Positions 36,185 to 49,379 are shown, counted from the stretch's first letter. The stretch: DNA of 64,000 nt from Edolisoma coerulescens (GCA_013397115.1 VWZW01005505.1:620001-684000), one strand, 5' to 3'. Numbers and translations are program-made. The notes: a model not told the origin generated them from the sequence alone.

Positions 36185-37395
36185 GAATTGAATCTGGCCA
36201 GAGATGTCAAAGACAGGAGGAAGGGCTTCTATAAGTACAGAGAGGTCCAAAGGAAGTCTAAGGAAAATGAAGGCCAGCCACTTAAGGTTCAACAACGCTC
36301 AGAAGAGGCTGAGGTATGGAATGCCTACTTTGCCTCAGTCTTTACAAGGAAGGACACCCAGGCCCTGAATCCATGGGGTAAATATGGAGCATGGTAGGTA
36401 TACCCTTGGTGGAAGAGGTACACTTCAGGCAGTACTTAAGCAAAATGCATGGGGGCCCTGATGGTATGCACACACGAGTGCTGAGGAGATGGCAGATATT
36501 ACAAGCCCACTCTCAATAATTGATTAATTGTAGAGATTAGGAGAAGTAAATGCCACTCCTGTCTTCAACAAGCGCAAGGAGAATAATCCAAGGAACTACA
36601 GGTCAGTCAGCCTCATCTCAATCCCCGAGGAGGTGATGAAGCAGGTAGTAATGGAAACCACTTCTAGGACCATGAACAGCAAGAAAATCTTCAGGGTTAC
36701 TCAACATGGTTTCCCCAAAGGGGAAGTAATGCTTGACCAACTTGATAACTTTCTATGACAAAATGACTTGCCTGGTAGAGGAGGGGACAGCGGTGGATAT
36801 TGTCTTCCTAGACTTCAGTAAGGCTTTCAACACTTTCTCCCATAAGATCCTCTTGGAAAGGTTGTTGAACTGTGAGCATGAGCCCACAACGAGGTGGCAT
36901 TTTTGAGGCCACATATGGAGTACTCTGTCCAGTTCTGGGCTCCTCAGTACAAGAGACATGGATACACTGGACAGAGTTCAATGGAAGGCCACAGAGATCA
37001 TAAAGGGATTGTAACATCTCTCATATGAGGAAGAGCTGAGAGTTGCACTGAGGAAAGGCTCAGGAGGGGATCTCATCAAAGCATATAAATGTCTAAAGCG
37101 AGGACACAAAGATGGAGTCAGTCTCTTTCCAGTGGTGTACAGTAAAAGGATGAGGGGCAGCGGGCACAGATAAACACAGGATGCTCTGTCTAAACATAAG
37201 GAAACACTTTTTTTGCTGTGAGGGCTACTGACTAGGGTACCCAGAAAGGTTGTGGACTCTCCATCTTTGGAGTTATTCAAAAGTCAGCTGGACATGGTCC
37301 TGGGCAACTTGGTCAATGTGGTCCTGCTTGAACAGAGGTTCGGACAAGATGTTTTCCAGAGGTCCCTTTCAACCTCAACCATTCTGTGATTTTGT
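36185..37395 (+). mobile_element. CR1 retrotransposon with internal deletion and broken ORF2
   Basis: This is the longest element here. From left to right: an ORF2 part just before the reverse transcriptase (frame from 36188, residues LARDVKDRRKGFYKY and WNAYFASVFTRK), then reverse-transcriptase blocks NYRSVSLISIPEEVM from 36594 and QHGFPKG near 36702, then FLDFSKAFNTFSHKIL from 36805, then a jump at about 36850-36900 into the 3' region (GAGTACTCTGTCCAGTTCTG, TATGAGGAAGAGCTGAGAGT) and the terminal CCCTTTCAACCTCAACCATT with one ATTCTGTG unit. The RT blocks lie in different frames and are interrupted by stops, and the part encoding the catalytic Asp-Asp motif is missing, so no enzyme can be made. 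It is an old, dead copy, 5'-truncated as well. Confidence 0.95.
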
Positions 37396-40059
37396 AAAAT
37401 ACATGCCCATTTAGACATTCCAGAACTAAAAATTAGCAGATGTTCACAGTGAAGTGAGCATGTCTGTGTTTATCTCAGTCTGGAAACTTCAAAACCATAA
37501 ATATGGAATCAATTCAGAGCACCATGTGTGTGCCTCAGCATGCACCAGCCAGCCAGTAATGTTCTCAGAAAAAAACCCAACAACCAGCCACAAGTGCAGA
37601 CGTCATGTGTTCTGCATGCCTTATCACAGGAATTCACAACTCTTTCAAGACTTTACTGAAGACAGGTTAATAGAAGAATACCTCTATAATGTAATTTTCT
37701 TTCTACAGCCCTCGGAAGTATATAGTGGGATGATTCAAAACAGACGAGTTCTTTTTCTGGTGACAAGATTGGCAGTGATTTAGTGCCCCAAGGTGCTTTG
37801 CATGGCTGGGATGACTCTCACCTTGAAGAAGGACTAAACTACTACAAGTTTTCGTAGGCAATATGTTGAAATTATACTAACATTACTAATACAGAAGTGT
37901 ATTACAGAGTTCTTACCCATCCATATGCCTGCACAACAGTCCTTTAGCAGAGGCAGGGACTCTGCTGCCTGTCCCTAGTCAAAGATCTTCATGCAGCAAT
38001 TCGGACTTAGCCCAAATAGAAGGTGTGTAGGAGAATTTACAAGGTTCTTTACAAGGCAATGGCCAGTTTTGCTGTTTTCCAGCATATAACAGATAAATAC
38101 TACTGCTCCTACTTTGTACAATATTTTCTTCCATAAACTTCCATTGCTCTAAACATGTATTTGTGCACACATGCACACACAAAATCCCACATAAAGTCTG
38201 CTGAGATTCTCAACAGCTAAGAAGCAATAGGAGCAGTCACAAAGTGAGGAAGAACAGTTTTCATTTTCACTTGTCCCAGGTCTCAAATTTTGTTCAAACT
38301 CATATGCTGAGAGACAGCGTGCATGAGTATTTCCAGCTCTTGTTCATCACTTGCTGTGCTTGGAAACAGGAGCTGACAATGAAAGCACATCCTCAACAAA
38401 AATTATTGCACCACTGCTCTTCATTTGAACAAAAAGAAAAAGATGCTGAGATCAAAAGAATAAAATAAAAGGTTAAAAGGAAATCAAACTTGAAAGAAGG
38501 AAAGAGAACAGTTAATTGGAGGGTCTGATTCAGATGTGTTCTTGGAGTGCTCGTTCCTAATTTACTATCTGCTCCTCATCTCGGCACAGCAGTCTAACAA
38601 GACTTCCACTGCCTCCTCATTTCCCCCCTGGCTGTGCCCCTATTTCAGACCTGCACTCAGTGTTACTATATTCCCCCCAGCTTTTTCTCCTATATTGAGC
38701 TTTGGGAACTTTATACATTCACCATCATCCCTGTAATTCTAGGGCACCAGTCTTGGATGTGGGCACTGATGGCCTAAGGATTAGAATATTGTATAAGGTA
38801 GGTTTTTGACTTCAGCTCTGTGAACTCAGTGCTAACACTAGGGAGATACTTACAAAGGCATAAACAAAGGAGACAAATCTACACAAAGAAACTGTGGAAA
38901 GGATCTGGCAGGAGGAGGGCAGAAAGAACAAACCAAGGTATTTCAGACTAAGAAAAGTGCCAGCTGTCTTAAAGGTCTCTAAACAAAAAAGAAAATTAAC
39001 ATAGTAAGAGTTCAGCTTGTGAGTAACTTTTTAATGTATAAAATTTTAGAATATAAGTAGATAAAGCCAGAGATTTGTTTCACATAGTATAAATTAAAAT
39101 CCATATCACTGCTTTGCTGAATTACTCAGAATCAGCATCTTTTGCTTTCAACAATTTCAGGCTTTATAGATGCTGCATATCTACCAACAAAAAGACTTCC
39201 CAAAATGTTTGCTTTGAAAGACAGAATTGCTGTTTTTTTCAGATGCCTCCTTTTCTTGAACAAACAAATCAACAAGGGATGCATTGTCATTTATCCCGTA
39301 TCCTTCTATTTCTGCATGCTTCCAGTTGACTGCTAAGCTCCTCAGTTCCAGAGGCTGGAACACAATTAAAGCAATAAATTCTAAACAACAAAGAATATAC
39401 TGACAGAAATTACAAAACATTAGATTGTTGATGCTGATTTGACTTTGACTTCAATTGTGTCTTCCTGTTTTTATTGCTATCCTGCCCAGAAAGGTGTGGA
39501 TGTAAACTCCTTGACTGCCCTTGATGTCAAAGGTGCTTTGTGACTCACCAAGAAGAATATGCTGGCTGCAAGTGAAGTGAGTAAGTAGTGGTTTGACCTT
39601 CCTGATATCAGGGGGACTACATGAAGACAGAGTAAACTGCATGCAACATGGTAAAAATAGATCAGAAACGTTATAAAATGTGGAATGGTGCATTATTTGT
39701 CATAATTCAGATTTCTGTCTGGGGATCATTTGCAGTCTAACACTAACACAGAATGTCACCTTTCCGAACTGGGTAGACACTACAGCATTGTAAAAAAGAA
39801 GGGCGTAGCAAATCAAGTGTTATGCATAGAGGTTGTTAAAAGCATAAATAGTAAATTAAATGGCAAAATAAATAAATGCAATTTCCGATTCTTTAGCAGC
39901 CTTTACCCCACAGTCAGCCCTAAAACATCTCACAAAAGAGAAAATGCCCACTTCAGTCATGTCTGCTGCTGATCAAATTGATTCAGAAAAAGACAATATT
40001 TTATCCGTCCTCTTTGGAGTTCAAATATGAATGGTGAAGCAAAAGAGAGTGAAACTGAG
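37396..40059. other. Non-coding desert, no gene seen
   Basis: Unique sequence, mildly less AT-rich at 38560-38690. Frames at 37454-37783 (plus, 109 codons) and several of 60-80 codons on both strands show no domain or conserved motif. Confidence 0.6.
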
Positions 40060-41300
40060 GGAAACATGAAAAGCTTGATTTGTTAGGACCCCTGCTGTCT
40101 GAAAAGAGATCAAAGCTCAGGAGGAGGCTGTAAAACAGCCGAATGCACTGCACAGAAACATGGCCTGTGGCAGCTGCTCTGGGCACGCTCTCACAACACA
40201 GGTGTACCTCCAAGTCTGCTCTGCCAGCTGAATCATGGGACCAGGCTACCTCTTCTCCTTCTTCATTATTTCAACTGCAGTCACTGAGGAGATGTGAGCT
40301 CCATCCATCACAATGCACAAATTCACAGTGCGCAGATTCAGCACAGGCCTAATTAAAGCTTTTCCTTTCATTTGTGGAGATAATTAGACTTTCATCTCAC
40401 CAGGAAGCTTCAGAAAGATCTATTTCTTTCTTCAATAAGAGCTACATCAAACAAAAGCAGATCTTAATCGCCTTTTCTTTGGGGCATGAGTCAATAATGA
40501 AAGATGTCATGGGTAACAAAAATTGTGTGCAGGGGGAAAAAAGGAGGGAAAAAAGACCAAGCTATGTTCTTTAATTAACACCATGTTTGCAAACACCATT
40601 AATTTCTCTCATTAAAATGATTTTTATCTACAACTGATTGTTGATAAAACAATCGATTTGAACATCTCATCTGTTTCATGCTATGCAGGAACCCATCTGC
40701 TCTGCTGTAAAGCAGGAAGAATGCAGACTGTTAAGCAACATGTGAGGACAATAAAAAATGCATATGTGTGTGTCAGGGATTTGTGAGGCTCACTGCAGGG
40801 CAAGGGCCACCTTTTCTCAGAACATCTATAAAAAATGACTTGGTAGCAGGCCAAAGGACAAAATGTCACAAAGATCAGAAGTGCATAAATAACAAATGAA
40901 TTAATATATGCAGGAAGAAAGGTTCCATCTGCGTTGGGATGCATTGGTAAACAGGCTTGGAAAAATAAGGAGATTTCAGACACATTTAACACTACATCGT
41001 GAGCTGCTGTGATGTAATATTAGAGAAGAGACATGCCGAGCTTACTGCCTTTGCCTTTTTCATTAGTAGTAGAACAGAAGTGTCTTTTCCTACTACCTTT
41101 CACACTGGTGCAAGGGGAGAGCATTTTTGGCTCCAGGCCCAAGGCACATTATTTATTTATTTAACCATTTGACATAGTGCTTCTGTATGGGCTGCCTGAT
41201 GCGCAGGCTCACAAAGAGGGTGTAGCTGATTGTCTGTGGGAATTGAAGTCTGGCAGTCTTAGGCAGGAATAAAGCACTCTTCTACCCTAGAGCTTACAGC
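40060..41300. other. Candidate conserved non-coding region
   Basis: Over about 1.2 kb the sequence is of balanced composition with few homopolymers, unlike the flanks. It holds clusters of homeodomain-type TAAT/ATTA cores (for example TTTAATTAACACC near 40570 and ACCATTAATTTC near 40596), a TGAGTCA motif at 40487-40493 and ATCGATTT near 40651. A minus-strand frame at 40681-40992 (103 codons) has a hydrophobic middle and eight cysteines but no recognised family. The texture fits a distal developmental enhancer, but this is inference from one sequence. Confidence 0.3.
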
Positions 41301-42436
41301 AATCCCAAAGAACTGTTAGGCTTATAGCATTAAGACATTTAGTGAAGACAGAGCTTGTTTAAGTATTGTTTTAATGACAATACTTGCTTTGCAGCAGACA
41401 TGGAACTGTTTTTCCTATTGGAAGGAACACTAGCAGTAAGGCTGTACTGTAGCAGTGCAGAGCTCGCTGTCAGTCTGCTTAATGCCTTCCTGGATAGGAT
41501 AAAGTGTCGTGATTCATCAGAATCAGATCTGAACTTCCTCTAATAGCAAAATATCATCACACCAAAAGAATAAAGGATTAAATGTGCATTACTGAGTGTT
41601 CTGCTGCTGTTGTGACCTGCCTGGGAAATTGATGAAAAGATTTAATGGAACATTTTTTAAAGAAAATCTACAAACATCCTTAAATCTCACAATGTTGATG
41701 CTTGATTCATAGTGCCTTTATGCTGTTCGTTCTGGCATATGGCAGTTGTTTGGGGAAACCAAAGTTTGTAGGAGCTTGACAGACATTTCTTCTTGATGCA
41801 TTGAGCCAGTAAGATCCCTGGTGAGTATCCAGATTCTAACAGAGCTGCACATGTCTGTTCTCATGACTGTAAGAGATGGAAGTTTTTCCTGTTTGGGTTC
41901 CTTTTTCTCAAGTTCACTAGTCACTTAAAAATAAAACTGCAGTCTTCTTCTGTGTATCCTACTTTTATGTTAATATGCTCCCTCCCCCCAGTAAATGAGG
42001 ACTGTTTTTATTTTAAATTAAGATAAAAATATACGCACATGGCACTGAGTTTATCCATTCTGCTAGGATCTAGGAGTTCAATGTAATGAAAATCTCTTAC
42101 AGCTTAAGATAGAAGGTCTAAGAGAGGATTTTCCCAATTCTCCTTGAAACTCTCAAAAAGAAATTGAGCTTTGTCATGTTTCAGATAATTATCATAATTT
42201 CCCTGTATCCAGGGCCAAGATTTGCTTCTATTTATGTCTTTTTAACCATTTACCTCAATGGAAGTCTTATCTATTCCAAGTTACACAGCAGTGAGGAGAA
42301 AACTCGCAATAGTAAATGTTTATTGAAGAATTTACTTAGAAATAGAAAATGAAAAATGGTGAAGTAGGAAAAAAAAAAGCAGAAAACTTCTGAGAGTTTT
42401 TTGGGGGTGACAGTCTAGGCTTCAAGGGAAGATAAG
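41301..42436. other. Non-coding desert, no gene seen
   Basis: AT-rich unique sequence; three frames of 62-68 codons show no domain. Confidence 0.6.
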
Positions 42437-42483
42437 CTTTTCCTTTTTTTTCTTTTTTTTCCTTTTAATTTTCTTTCTTTTTA
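42437..42483. repeat. T-rich pyrimidine tract
   Basis: CTTTTCC, T8 and T9 runs and TTTTCTTTC units make up about 45 bases of mostly T with some C. It is an imperfect low-complexity tract. Confidence 0.8.
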
Positions 42484-42910
42484 ATGAGCATGTTGCATGC
42501 AGGAGGTATAGTGACTCATGTCCAGAACTCTGAAAGATCCAACCGCACTATAGCCCTTCCTCTGAATTAAAATCAAAACTTTGCCTGAAATGGAATTCTG
42601 CTTTGGAATGCTTCTGACCTCCCTTTTTAGAATATACACATGGTTCTGATCCAGTGTTTTTATAATAGGAAACAATCTCCCCACTCGTCCCCTGCAAAGT
42701 TAGTTTATGTAATATAAATATATTGTTTATACAGAGGATGCAGCTGATCTTCAAAAGTGAAAACTCTCATGAACAGAAGAAGCCAAACTGAGATCTTTGC
42801 TAACTACCTAGATGATACTGCTGAGCTACAAACTGCTAGAGGAGATCAGAGGAAACCCTCAACCAGATACCAGATTTGCTTATCACTTGTAGTTCAGATA
42901 TGTTAGTAGG

Positions 42911-42970
42911 TAGGTCCTCATTTCATGAAAGAGGACAGGGATACTAAGTAGGTGACCTGCCAGAGGAGAA
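42911..42970 (-). mobile_element. Possible MIR-like relic, minus strand
   Basis: TAGGTCCTCATTTCATGAAA, GAGGACAGGGATACTAAGTA and GGTGACCTGCCAGAG follow the order of the reverse-complemented MIR 3' part (TCCTCATTTTACAGATGAGG, then AACTGAGGCACAGAGAGGTT, then AAGTAACTTGCCCAAGGTCA). The match is short and diverged. Confidence 0.4.
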
Positions 42971-44165
42971 GGAACAGAAGACAAAGAGAAAAGACTGTTC
43001 TCAGTTTTAAGGGCACTCCTGCATTGCTTGTCTTAAACTTCAGTAGGCTGAACTCCCCTACTGCTACCAGCTGCAGAGGAAGAGACAGTTGCCACTGCTT
43101 CTAATATCCTCAGCAAATATAGGGCAACATCCAATTTCCAAAGAGCCTGTCACACTGTCAGCGGTTCTGGGACTGAGTGGGCACAAAGCTGCTGCTAATG
43201 AATAGGGAGGCTGGAGGCAGATGGTATCCAAATGTAAGAAAAGAGTCATGAAATGATAGAACGGGTGAAAAACTCATATACCCGATCCTTTCCAATCAAA
43301 ACATTATCCTGCATCTCTGTGTCAAGGGAAATCCACTCCTATTTAACAAATACATGAAGTACCATCCAGATAGCCCAAGGACTGGACTTTCAGATTCCTC
43401 CACCAAAAGGAAAATATATATATATATGTGTGCGTGTATTTACATATACACTTATAATAAAACATGGAAATTGAAATGTATTTTTTGCTATTGTTTTTTT
43501 CTTGAATAAGCTTGGACAAGTGACAATCTCCACTTGCTAAATCAAACATAAATGTAAATATGTAGGAGCATAAAAGCTCAGCAGGTAAAGAATAGGGAAT
43601 TTGTGAATGCATATTTTTATTTCAGCAAAGTCCAAAATATGATTACGTTTTTTCCTGCTAATCACCTGTGTTATGTGATAAATATTTGATTTATACAATG
43701 GAATTCACAACAATGTATAGATCATAAAGATCTTAAAGGTATAAATCTTGACTCATGATCTAGCTTCTCTTTCCTGCACTTTTTGCCTATGCAGTCTTAG
43801 AACATGAAGTCCAAACTATGCATTGTGTATCTGTGTGTGTATATCCTGTGTGACATCACCATGAACTGGCAGTATCTGCTCACCATTACATTTAACACAC
43901 AAGGAATGTTTCCGAGTCTGACTAGTGTGTTTAACAGGTGGAACATTCCTAGATTTAGAAGGAGCTTCAGGATTACAATAGTTTCTCTCATTTTTAATTT
44001 AAAGTACTCTGAAGTGAATTCCTATCTCTTCTTTAAGTATGTAAGCGTCATGTGAAACTTGATGTGAAGAGTGTTTACTGGATGAAATTAAAAATATCTG
44101 GTTGATGGCCCATTTATCAACTCCAATTGAGATATAAATATATCTCATTGTTTATGTGTGAATAT
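42971..44165. other. Non-coding desert with a TA/TG dinucleotide stretch
   Basis: No gene is seen. An alternating purine-pyrimidine stretch lies at 43414-43437 (ATATATATATATA then TGTGTGCGTGT). Frames at 43343-43612 (minus) and 43797-44055 (both strands) are unremarkable. Confidence 0.6.
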
Positions 44166-44250
44166 CTCATTCTAAAAAACTGAGGCAGAAAGAAAAGCAA
44201 TACCCCATCCAAAACAAAGGTCAACTCAAGTAGTCTCAGATATTTGGCAG
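44166..44250 (-). mobile_element. MIR-like relic, minus strand
   Basis: CATTCTAAAAAACTGAGGCA followed by GAAAGAAAAGCAA and then CCAAAACAAAGGTCAACTCA, AGTAGT and TTTGGCAG resemble the reverse-complemented MIR 3' region (AAACTGAGGCACAGAGAGG, CCCAAGGTCACACAGCTAGT, AAGTGGCAG). Confidence 0.45.
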
Positions 44251-44559
44251 CAAAAGAAATGCCCTGAACAGACCAGGATGTCTACTAGCAGGCAGAAATC
44301 CCTAACATATTTCACAGGTGGAGAGCTATGTACAGAAAAAAACAAACAAAGGTTTAATTATTTAATCATGCTTAAATTTCAACATGGACCTAGAATTCAA
44401 AAGCTTAACACTTTTAAAGAACCCTAATCTCATACAGAAGAAATGGTGTGAGCCTATTTTAAAGCTAAAATGGCTTTCCTGACTGAAAACTGGAAATTAT
44501 GATCCTTAGTATCCAAGTGTCAATGAAATGTAAGTGCCCACCAGATTGCTGGCCCACCC

Positions 44560-44840
44560 ATAGATTATTAATGCACAATTAATCTACTAGGACAACTGTA
44601 GAGTGTCATTTAGCCTCAGAGCCCATAAGTATAAAACAGCAACACACTGTGAAATTAATGGTAACACTTAAAGGTCCCATTGTTATTAATTCATTTGACA
44701 TTCACTGTAATCACACTGGTCTTTAATGAATTCATTTGGCATGTGAATATTGCATGTACTTTCAAACGCACTCCAGTGCAAATCAGTGTTAATTGATGTC
44801 CTGAATTGAAATAGTTTCTCTCTCTCTGTAACTTCTTATT
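44560..44840. other. Candidate conserved non-coding element
   Basis: A stretch dense in TAAT/ATTA cores (GATTATTAATGCACAATTAA, GAAATTAATGGTAACAC, TATTAATTCATTTGACATTC, TTTAATGAATTCATTTG) with otherwise mixed composition. Clusters of homeodomain-type cores are common in developmental enhancers and also arise by chance in AT-rich DNA. A short TC run lies at 44817-44827. Confidence 0.28.
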
Positions 44841-47800
44841 TTTAGCCTACCATACTTTATTTCAAGGGTCTGTTCCTCAGCAAAATTTACACATGGCATA
44901 TGCAAGCACATGCTCTTATAATAGTTGCTTTAACTGGATGTCAATATAGCATACAAAAATTACAAAGCGATCACATCGTACTGCACCTCTGCAGTAACTT
45001 GTTCTAAGGCAAGAAACTCTAAACACCACTGAACTTCGGTAACCTCCTAGTGCCACATATTCTGTGAATATTTTCCGTTTACTGTTCTCCACAAATTGCC
45101 TGTGAACATCTTTGGCTTATGTGAAAAGTGCTGTGGCCAACGGTTATCATCTTAAGCAGTTCAGCTTTATAGCAGGAACTGGGTGTATCTCTCTCCCTTG
45201 CACTCAGTCTCCATAGCCATGCATATGGATAATGTCTGTAAATGTGCCAATTGAAATTGTCTCCTTCCCTTATACATAAGCACTGCTTCCAAGAACTGGG
45301 GGATGCTGAGAAATTCCTCTTAATGTCACATGCAAGTAGTTAATCCCAAAAGATTTAATTCATGAGTGGCACAACAATTCCAACTCAGTATCTTGTCCTA
45401 GACAAAATACTTCAAACTGGAAAATATTTCATCCTAATAAAATAGTATTACTCTTATAATTCATAAAGTTCCTGACTTACTTTCTCATATATCTAGTAAC
45501 AATCTTCATATGTTCTTGTTTCCCAGAAAATTAAGGGAGTCTCAGGGGTGCCAAAGGAGTCTCTGATGTCAAATAATTTCCTAAGTTCAACACTTCTTTT
45601 GACTTTTACGTAGTATATCCAGGGTTCTTTAAATTAGCACAATATGGGACTATGGTGTTTGACATCACATTTGTGGGAAATTTGTAAGACATTCCTAAAA
45701 ATAGCACACAAACCAACAAAAATATGGATTCAAAATGCCTCAGACATAATTACACTTGAAGATAACATCAACGACAATATATAAATACTATTATTGTATC
45801 AAGTACAGGTAATCTAAATTAAAGCACATACAATAAGCACATACTTACTGAAAAACGCCTAAAAAGTTGTGGTGCCACTAATATTTGGTTGCCTCAGAGG
45901 GCTGCATTGCTTTTCAAAAAAGACAAGATTAATGTTTTCTCTAATTCTAAACCTTCTTGATTCTCAGTAATTTAAAAAAAGTACCCCAAACTGTGGCATA
46001 AAAAAAAAACATTTCAAGCATCTCTACTTGGGTTGAAAATAAGTAAACAGAAAAGAGGTCCCACTGATTTAATTTGTTTCAGTACTACTATCTGCTGGGC
46101 AATGTACTTTAAATGCACTTTTTTTTTTTTTCAACTAATGTTTACCTCAGTAAGTTTCTAATTTTTCTTTTGTATTTTATGTTAGAGCTAGAGAACATTA
46201 TTTAAACTTATTCACCACAGTATACATATTTCTGTAGTACTGAGTAATGTAGGGGATGCAGAATATCATAAAAATTGGAAATAACCTTGAAACTACTTCA
46301 CAGAAATAGTGTCAGAATAGTGTCTTATAAGACTCTTGCTGCTGACATGCAAGACTTTTCTGAGATTTCATTGCTAAGGAAGGCCCAGTGAATAAAACTA
46401 TTTTAAGAATGGATATAGACACATCAATCAGAACCACAAATCAAGAGTGTCTGGCCACACAGTACTGATTAAAGTTAGTATTTGTCTTCCCTCACTTTCT
46501 GTAACATGCTCAGAATGATGAACGTACTCTAAATGGAAAACCATGATTGCTGAATCTTCATCACTTGTCATTAATATCCTGGCAGTAAAGAACATGTCTA
46601 GAGGTTTAACTATGTTTTATTCTATTAGTCATTATTTTATTTGAACAATGACTGAGTTATGCTCCTCTTTAGTTCAAAACTTTTACTCATCATTTTCTTA
46701 ATGACTTTTGAGGAAAGAACTCAACATTTCAATAAGTTAGCACTTTCCCATTGTTAAAGATCCTTCCCCCAAAACCACAAAATTGTCAGCCTTGTTTCCA
46801 CCATTATGAAGCAGCAATACATTCAACTAGGTTTGTCATGCAGCCTCCATTCTTAGAAGCAGGCAACTGAAATCTTAATGGGAGAGTCAGTGAATTTTTG
46901 TCATTGACCCTTTAAAAACTGCAAAATTGGACATGTATTCGGACATGTTGCTAGTCTCTGGGAATTTCAATTTGCTTATGCTAACGAGAGATTTGCCAAG
47001 AATCTAGAAGTTGAATCACCTGAAAACTGTATAGACCAAGAATGTTGTAGCCCAACACTGTAAAAGAGCCAGACAGCACCTTCTGTATGGTTGGTTGCTT
47101 TTCTAACCACTTAGTTCTAGGGCCAGGTATGAATAAGGATAATTGTCTCATTAGTTCTTGGAGAGACAGGAAAAAGCTGAGGGAACAGTCTGGCATAGAG
47201 AGGAATCAGGAGGACTCAGCATAAACCACATTTTGCCAAGTGAGATGGATGGTGGACCAAAATCCCTAGCCCGGCAAAGCGTTTTCACATTGCTTCCTGA
47301 CTTGCTTCTACAATGCCAGAATACAGGATACATGTAGACCAGTTTGTGTGTCCTCCCCATTGCCATAAATCCATATTTCCTTTGTGCAGTGTCCTTTCTC
47401 ATCTGTCTGTAACTGGCTTTGCAATCTCACTGCCAGGGTAGATGGGACACCCATGTTTCAGTGTACAGATGGTTTGGACTTCCTACATTGCAAACTAACG
47501 ACAAATGTTGGCGCAGGTGTAAATTTACTGTGCTAAGGAGTTTGTTTAAAGTTCTTATCTGAGTTCTATCCTGACAGGATAATACTTCTACAATGTGATT
47601 TACATAGAACTTTTGATTCATTTTGTGCAAAAGATGGGTAAGCAATGGTGACTGAAAGGATTCCTACAAAACTTTTGACTTTCTCAATTTATGAATGAAA
47701 GAATATACAAGAAAAAACATCCTGACTTCTCAGAATTTTGAGTGATCAAAATCTGAACTTCCAAAAACTGAAAATCTGTACAAAATGTAAAACCTCAGAG

Positions 47801-48566
47801 ATAATGACAGTTATTCACATCAAGCAAACAAGCAAACATGATAATAATATTTAAGCAATACAGCACAGTGGTACTCTCAGCCATTCTCCAAACTGAAATG
47901 GAAACATGGTCACAGATTAATGAGATTAGAAAATGAATTTAGCAAGCTTATTGTTATCTGAATGTTTATCAGAAACCTCTGAGGTTTTAAGAATTGCAAA
48001 CCTCTAGGAGTGCATGAAGTATTCTACATGAAAAAGATATTGGCTTTGATATCGTTAGAGAAAGGTGGATGAAGAAATTGGATTCTTCAGTGGCAGAAAT
48101 ATTCCCAGCTCAGCTGTTAGGAGAATCCTCCATGCATAGACAACATTTTTCAAGTATGATTAAGCTCATGAAATTTTTGCTGCACCTTAACATGAACCAT
48201 AAAATAATCATTTTAGGTGTAAAGACAGCATAACATACAGAGATTCAAATCAGCACAGATGCAACAAAAACCCAAAGTGATTTTAATATTAGGTCCACTA
48301 TTTGCTTCTCATCTCTGCTTAACCAAACCCAGAAAAGAATAACTATTTTGATCTGTGGAAAAACTGTTTATATAACCACAAATTGACTAAGAATTATTAG
48401 ATATTTGCTCTATGTTACCATCCAGCTATATCAACAATACAAAGGGCTCCACTGTATGCACATTGCACTTTTTTGAAGTTAGCTGCTGTCCCTGTTCAAG
48501 AGCTAAAAATACAAATCTAAATACAAAAAAAAGGAAGGAAAAAATGGTAAGAAGAAGCAATTAGAC
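44841..48566. other. Non-coding desert, no gene seen
   Basis: AT-rich unique sequence over 3.7 kb. Short homopolymers occur near 46001 and 46120. Minus-strand frames of 71-83 codons clustered at 46981-47645 carry no recognised domain and do not join through plausible splice sites that I can see. Confidence 0.6.
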
Positions 48567-48645
48567 ATGTCCCAATTTAATAGATGAAGGACCAAAGGCC
48601 TTATAAGATAAAAATTACTTGCTTGGAGTCACAGTGTATGTCTGC
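48567..48645 (-). mobile_element. MIR-like relic, minus strand
   Basis: GTCCCAATTTAATAGATGAA, GGACCAAAGGCCTTATAAGA, AAAATTACTTGCTTGGAGTC and ACAGTGTATG follow the reverse-complemented MIR 3' half (CCCATTTTACAGATGAGGAA, CTGAGGC, TTAAGTAACTTGCCCAAGGT, CACACAGCTAG) block by block. Confidence 0.5.
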
Positions 48646-49379
48646 ATCAATGCTTCAGTGTTTACAAATTTTCAAACAGAGACAGCGACAGAGCATAAAA
48701 CTAGTATAAATAGTAAAAAAACCCCACAGATTTTCTATAATTAAGTACAGCATACAGTGGTGTAAAGGTTTCTTCTTGGAGACCAAATGGACACTTCCAG
48801 ATTTCTTTGCAGATTTATGTTGATTTGAACAGTGCAGTATCTTGGCAGTAAAAACAACTACTAGATACAATTAGAAGAGGGAGGGAACATTTGGAGAGGG
48901 AACATTTTTCAAAGTAATGATTAAAATAGTCTATTCCCTCTTTAAAAATGAGTTTCCATGAAGACAGAATTTCAATATTGTCAAAGGGGATACAAAATAA
49001 TTGACACTATTCTATAACACTCAGGCTTTCTCAGTTACTCACAGTGAGTTATCTAGATCCTGTCTTACTGCTGCAATACCCTTGCGCTCTCCTTTACTGT
49101 AATATTATCCTGATATCTACATCTTTCTCCTTCTCTCCCTCCTTCTAAGCAACCTTTTCTTCTCATTCTCCCTAGTCCTCTCCACAAACCTCAGAACACT
49201 TTGCAATTCCCCTTCCCAAATACCAGAAAAAGATACAGAGACTACTTTGCAGGAAAATGGGAACGTGGGTAAATACTACACATGGGTAAAATACAAGTTT
49301 TTCTCTTGTGCACGGGTACTCCTATTGCGTTTCTAAAGAGAGGAAAGCCAGCAGCTGAGAGCATAGAAGGCAATGTGTT
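48646..49379. other. Non-coding DNA, no gene seen
   Basis: AT-rich sequence with an AAAAAACCCC tract at 48715-48724 and a 15-base-spaced direct repeat of GAGGGAACATTT (48881-48892 and 48896-48907). Confidence 0.6.

Noticed and set aside
36753..37280. Minus-strand frames of 68-100 codons
   Set aside because: Antisense shadows of the CR1 copy on the plus strand.
43500..43545. Weak resemblance to MIR around TTGGACAAGTGACAATCTCC
   Set aside because: A single short block without supporting flanking blocks.
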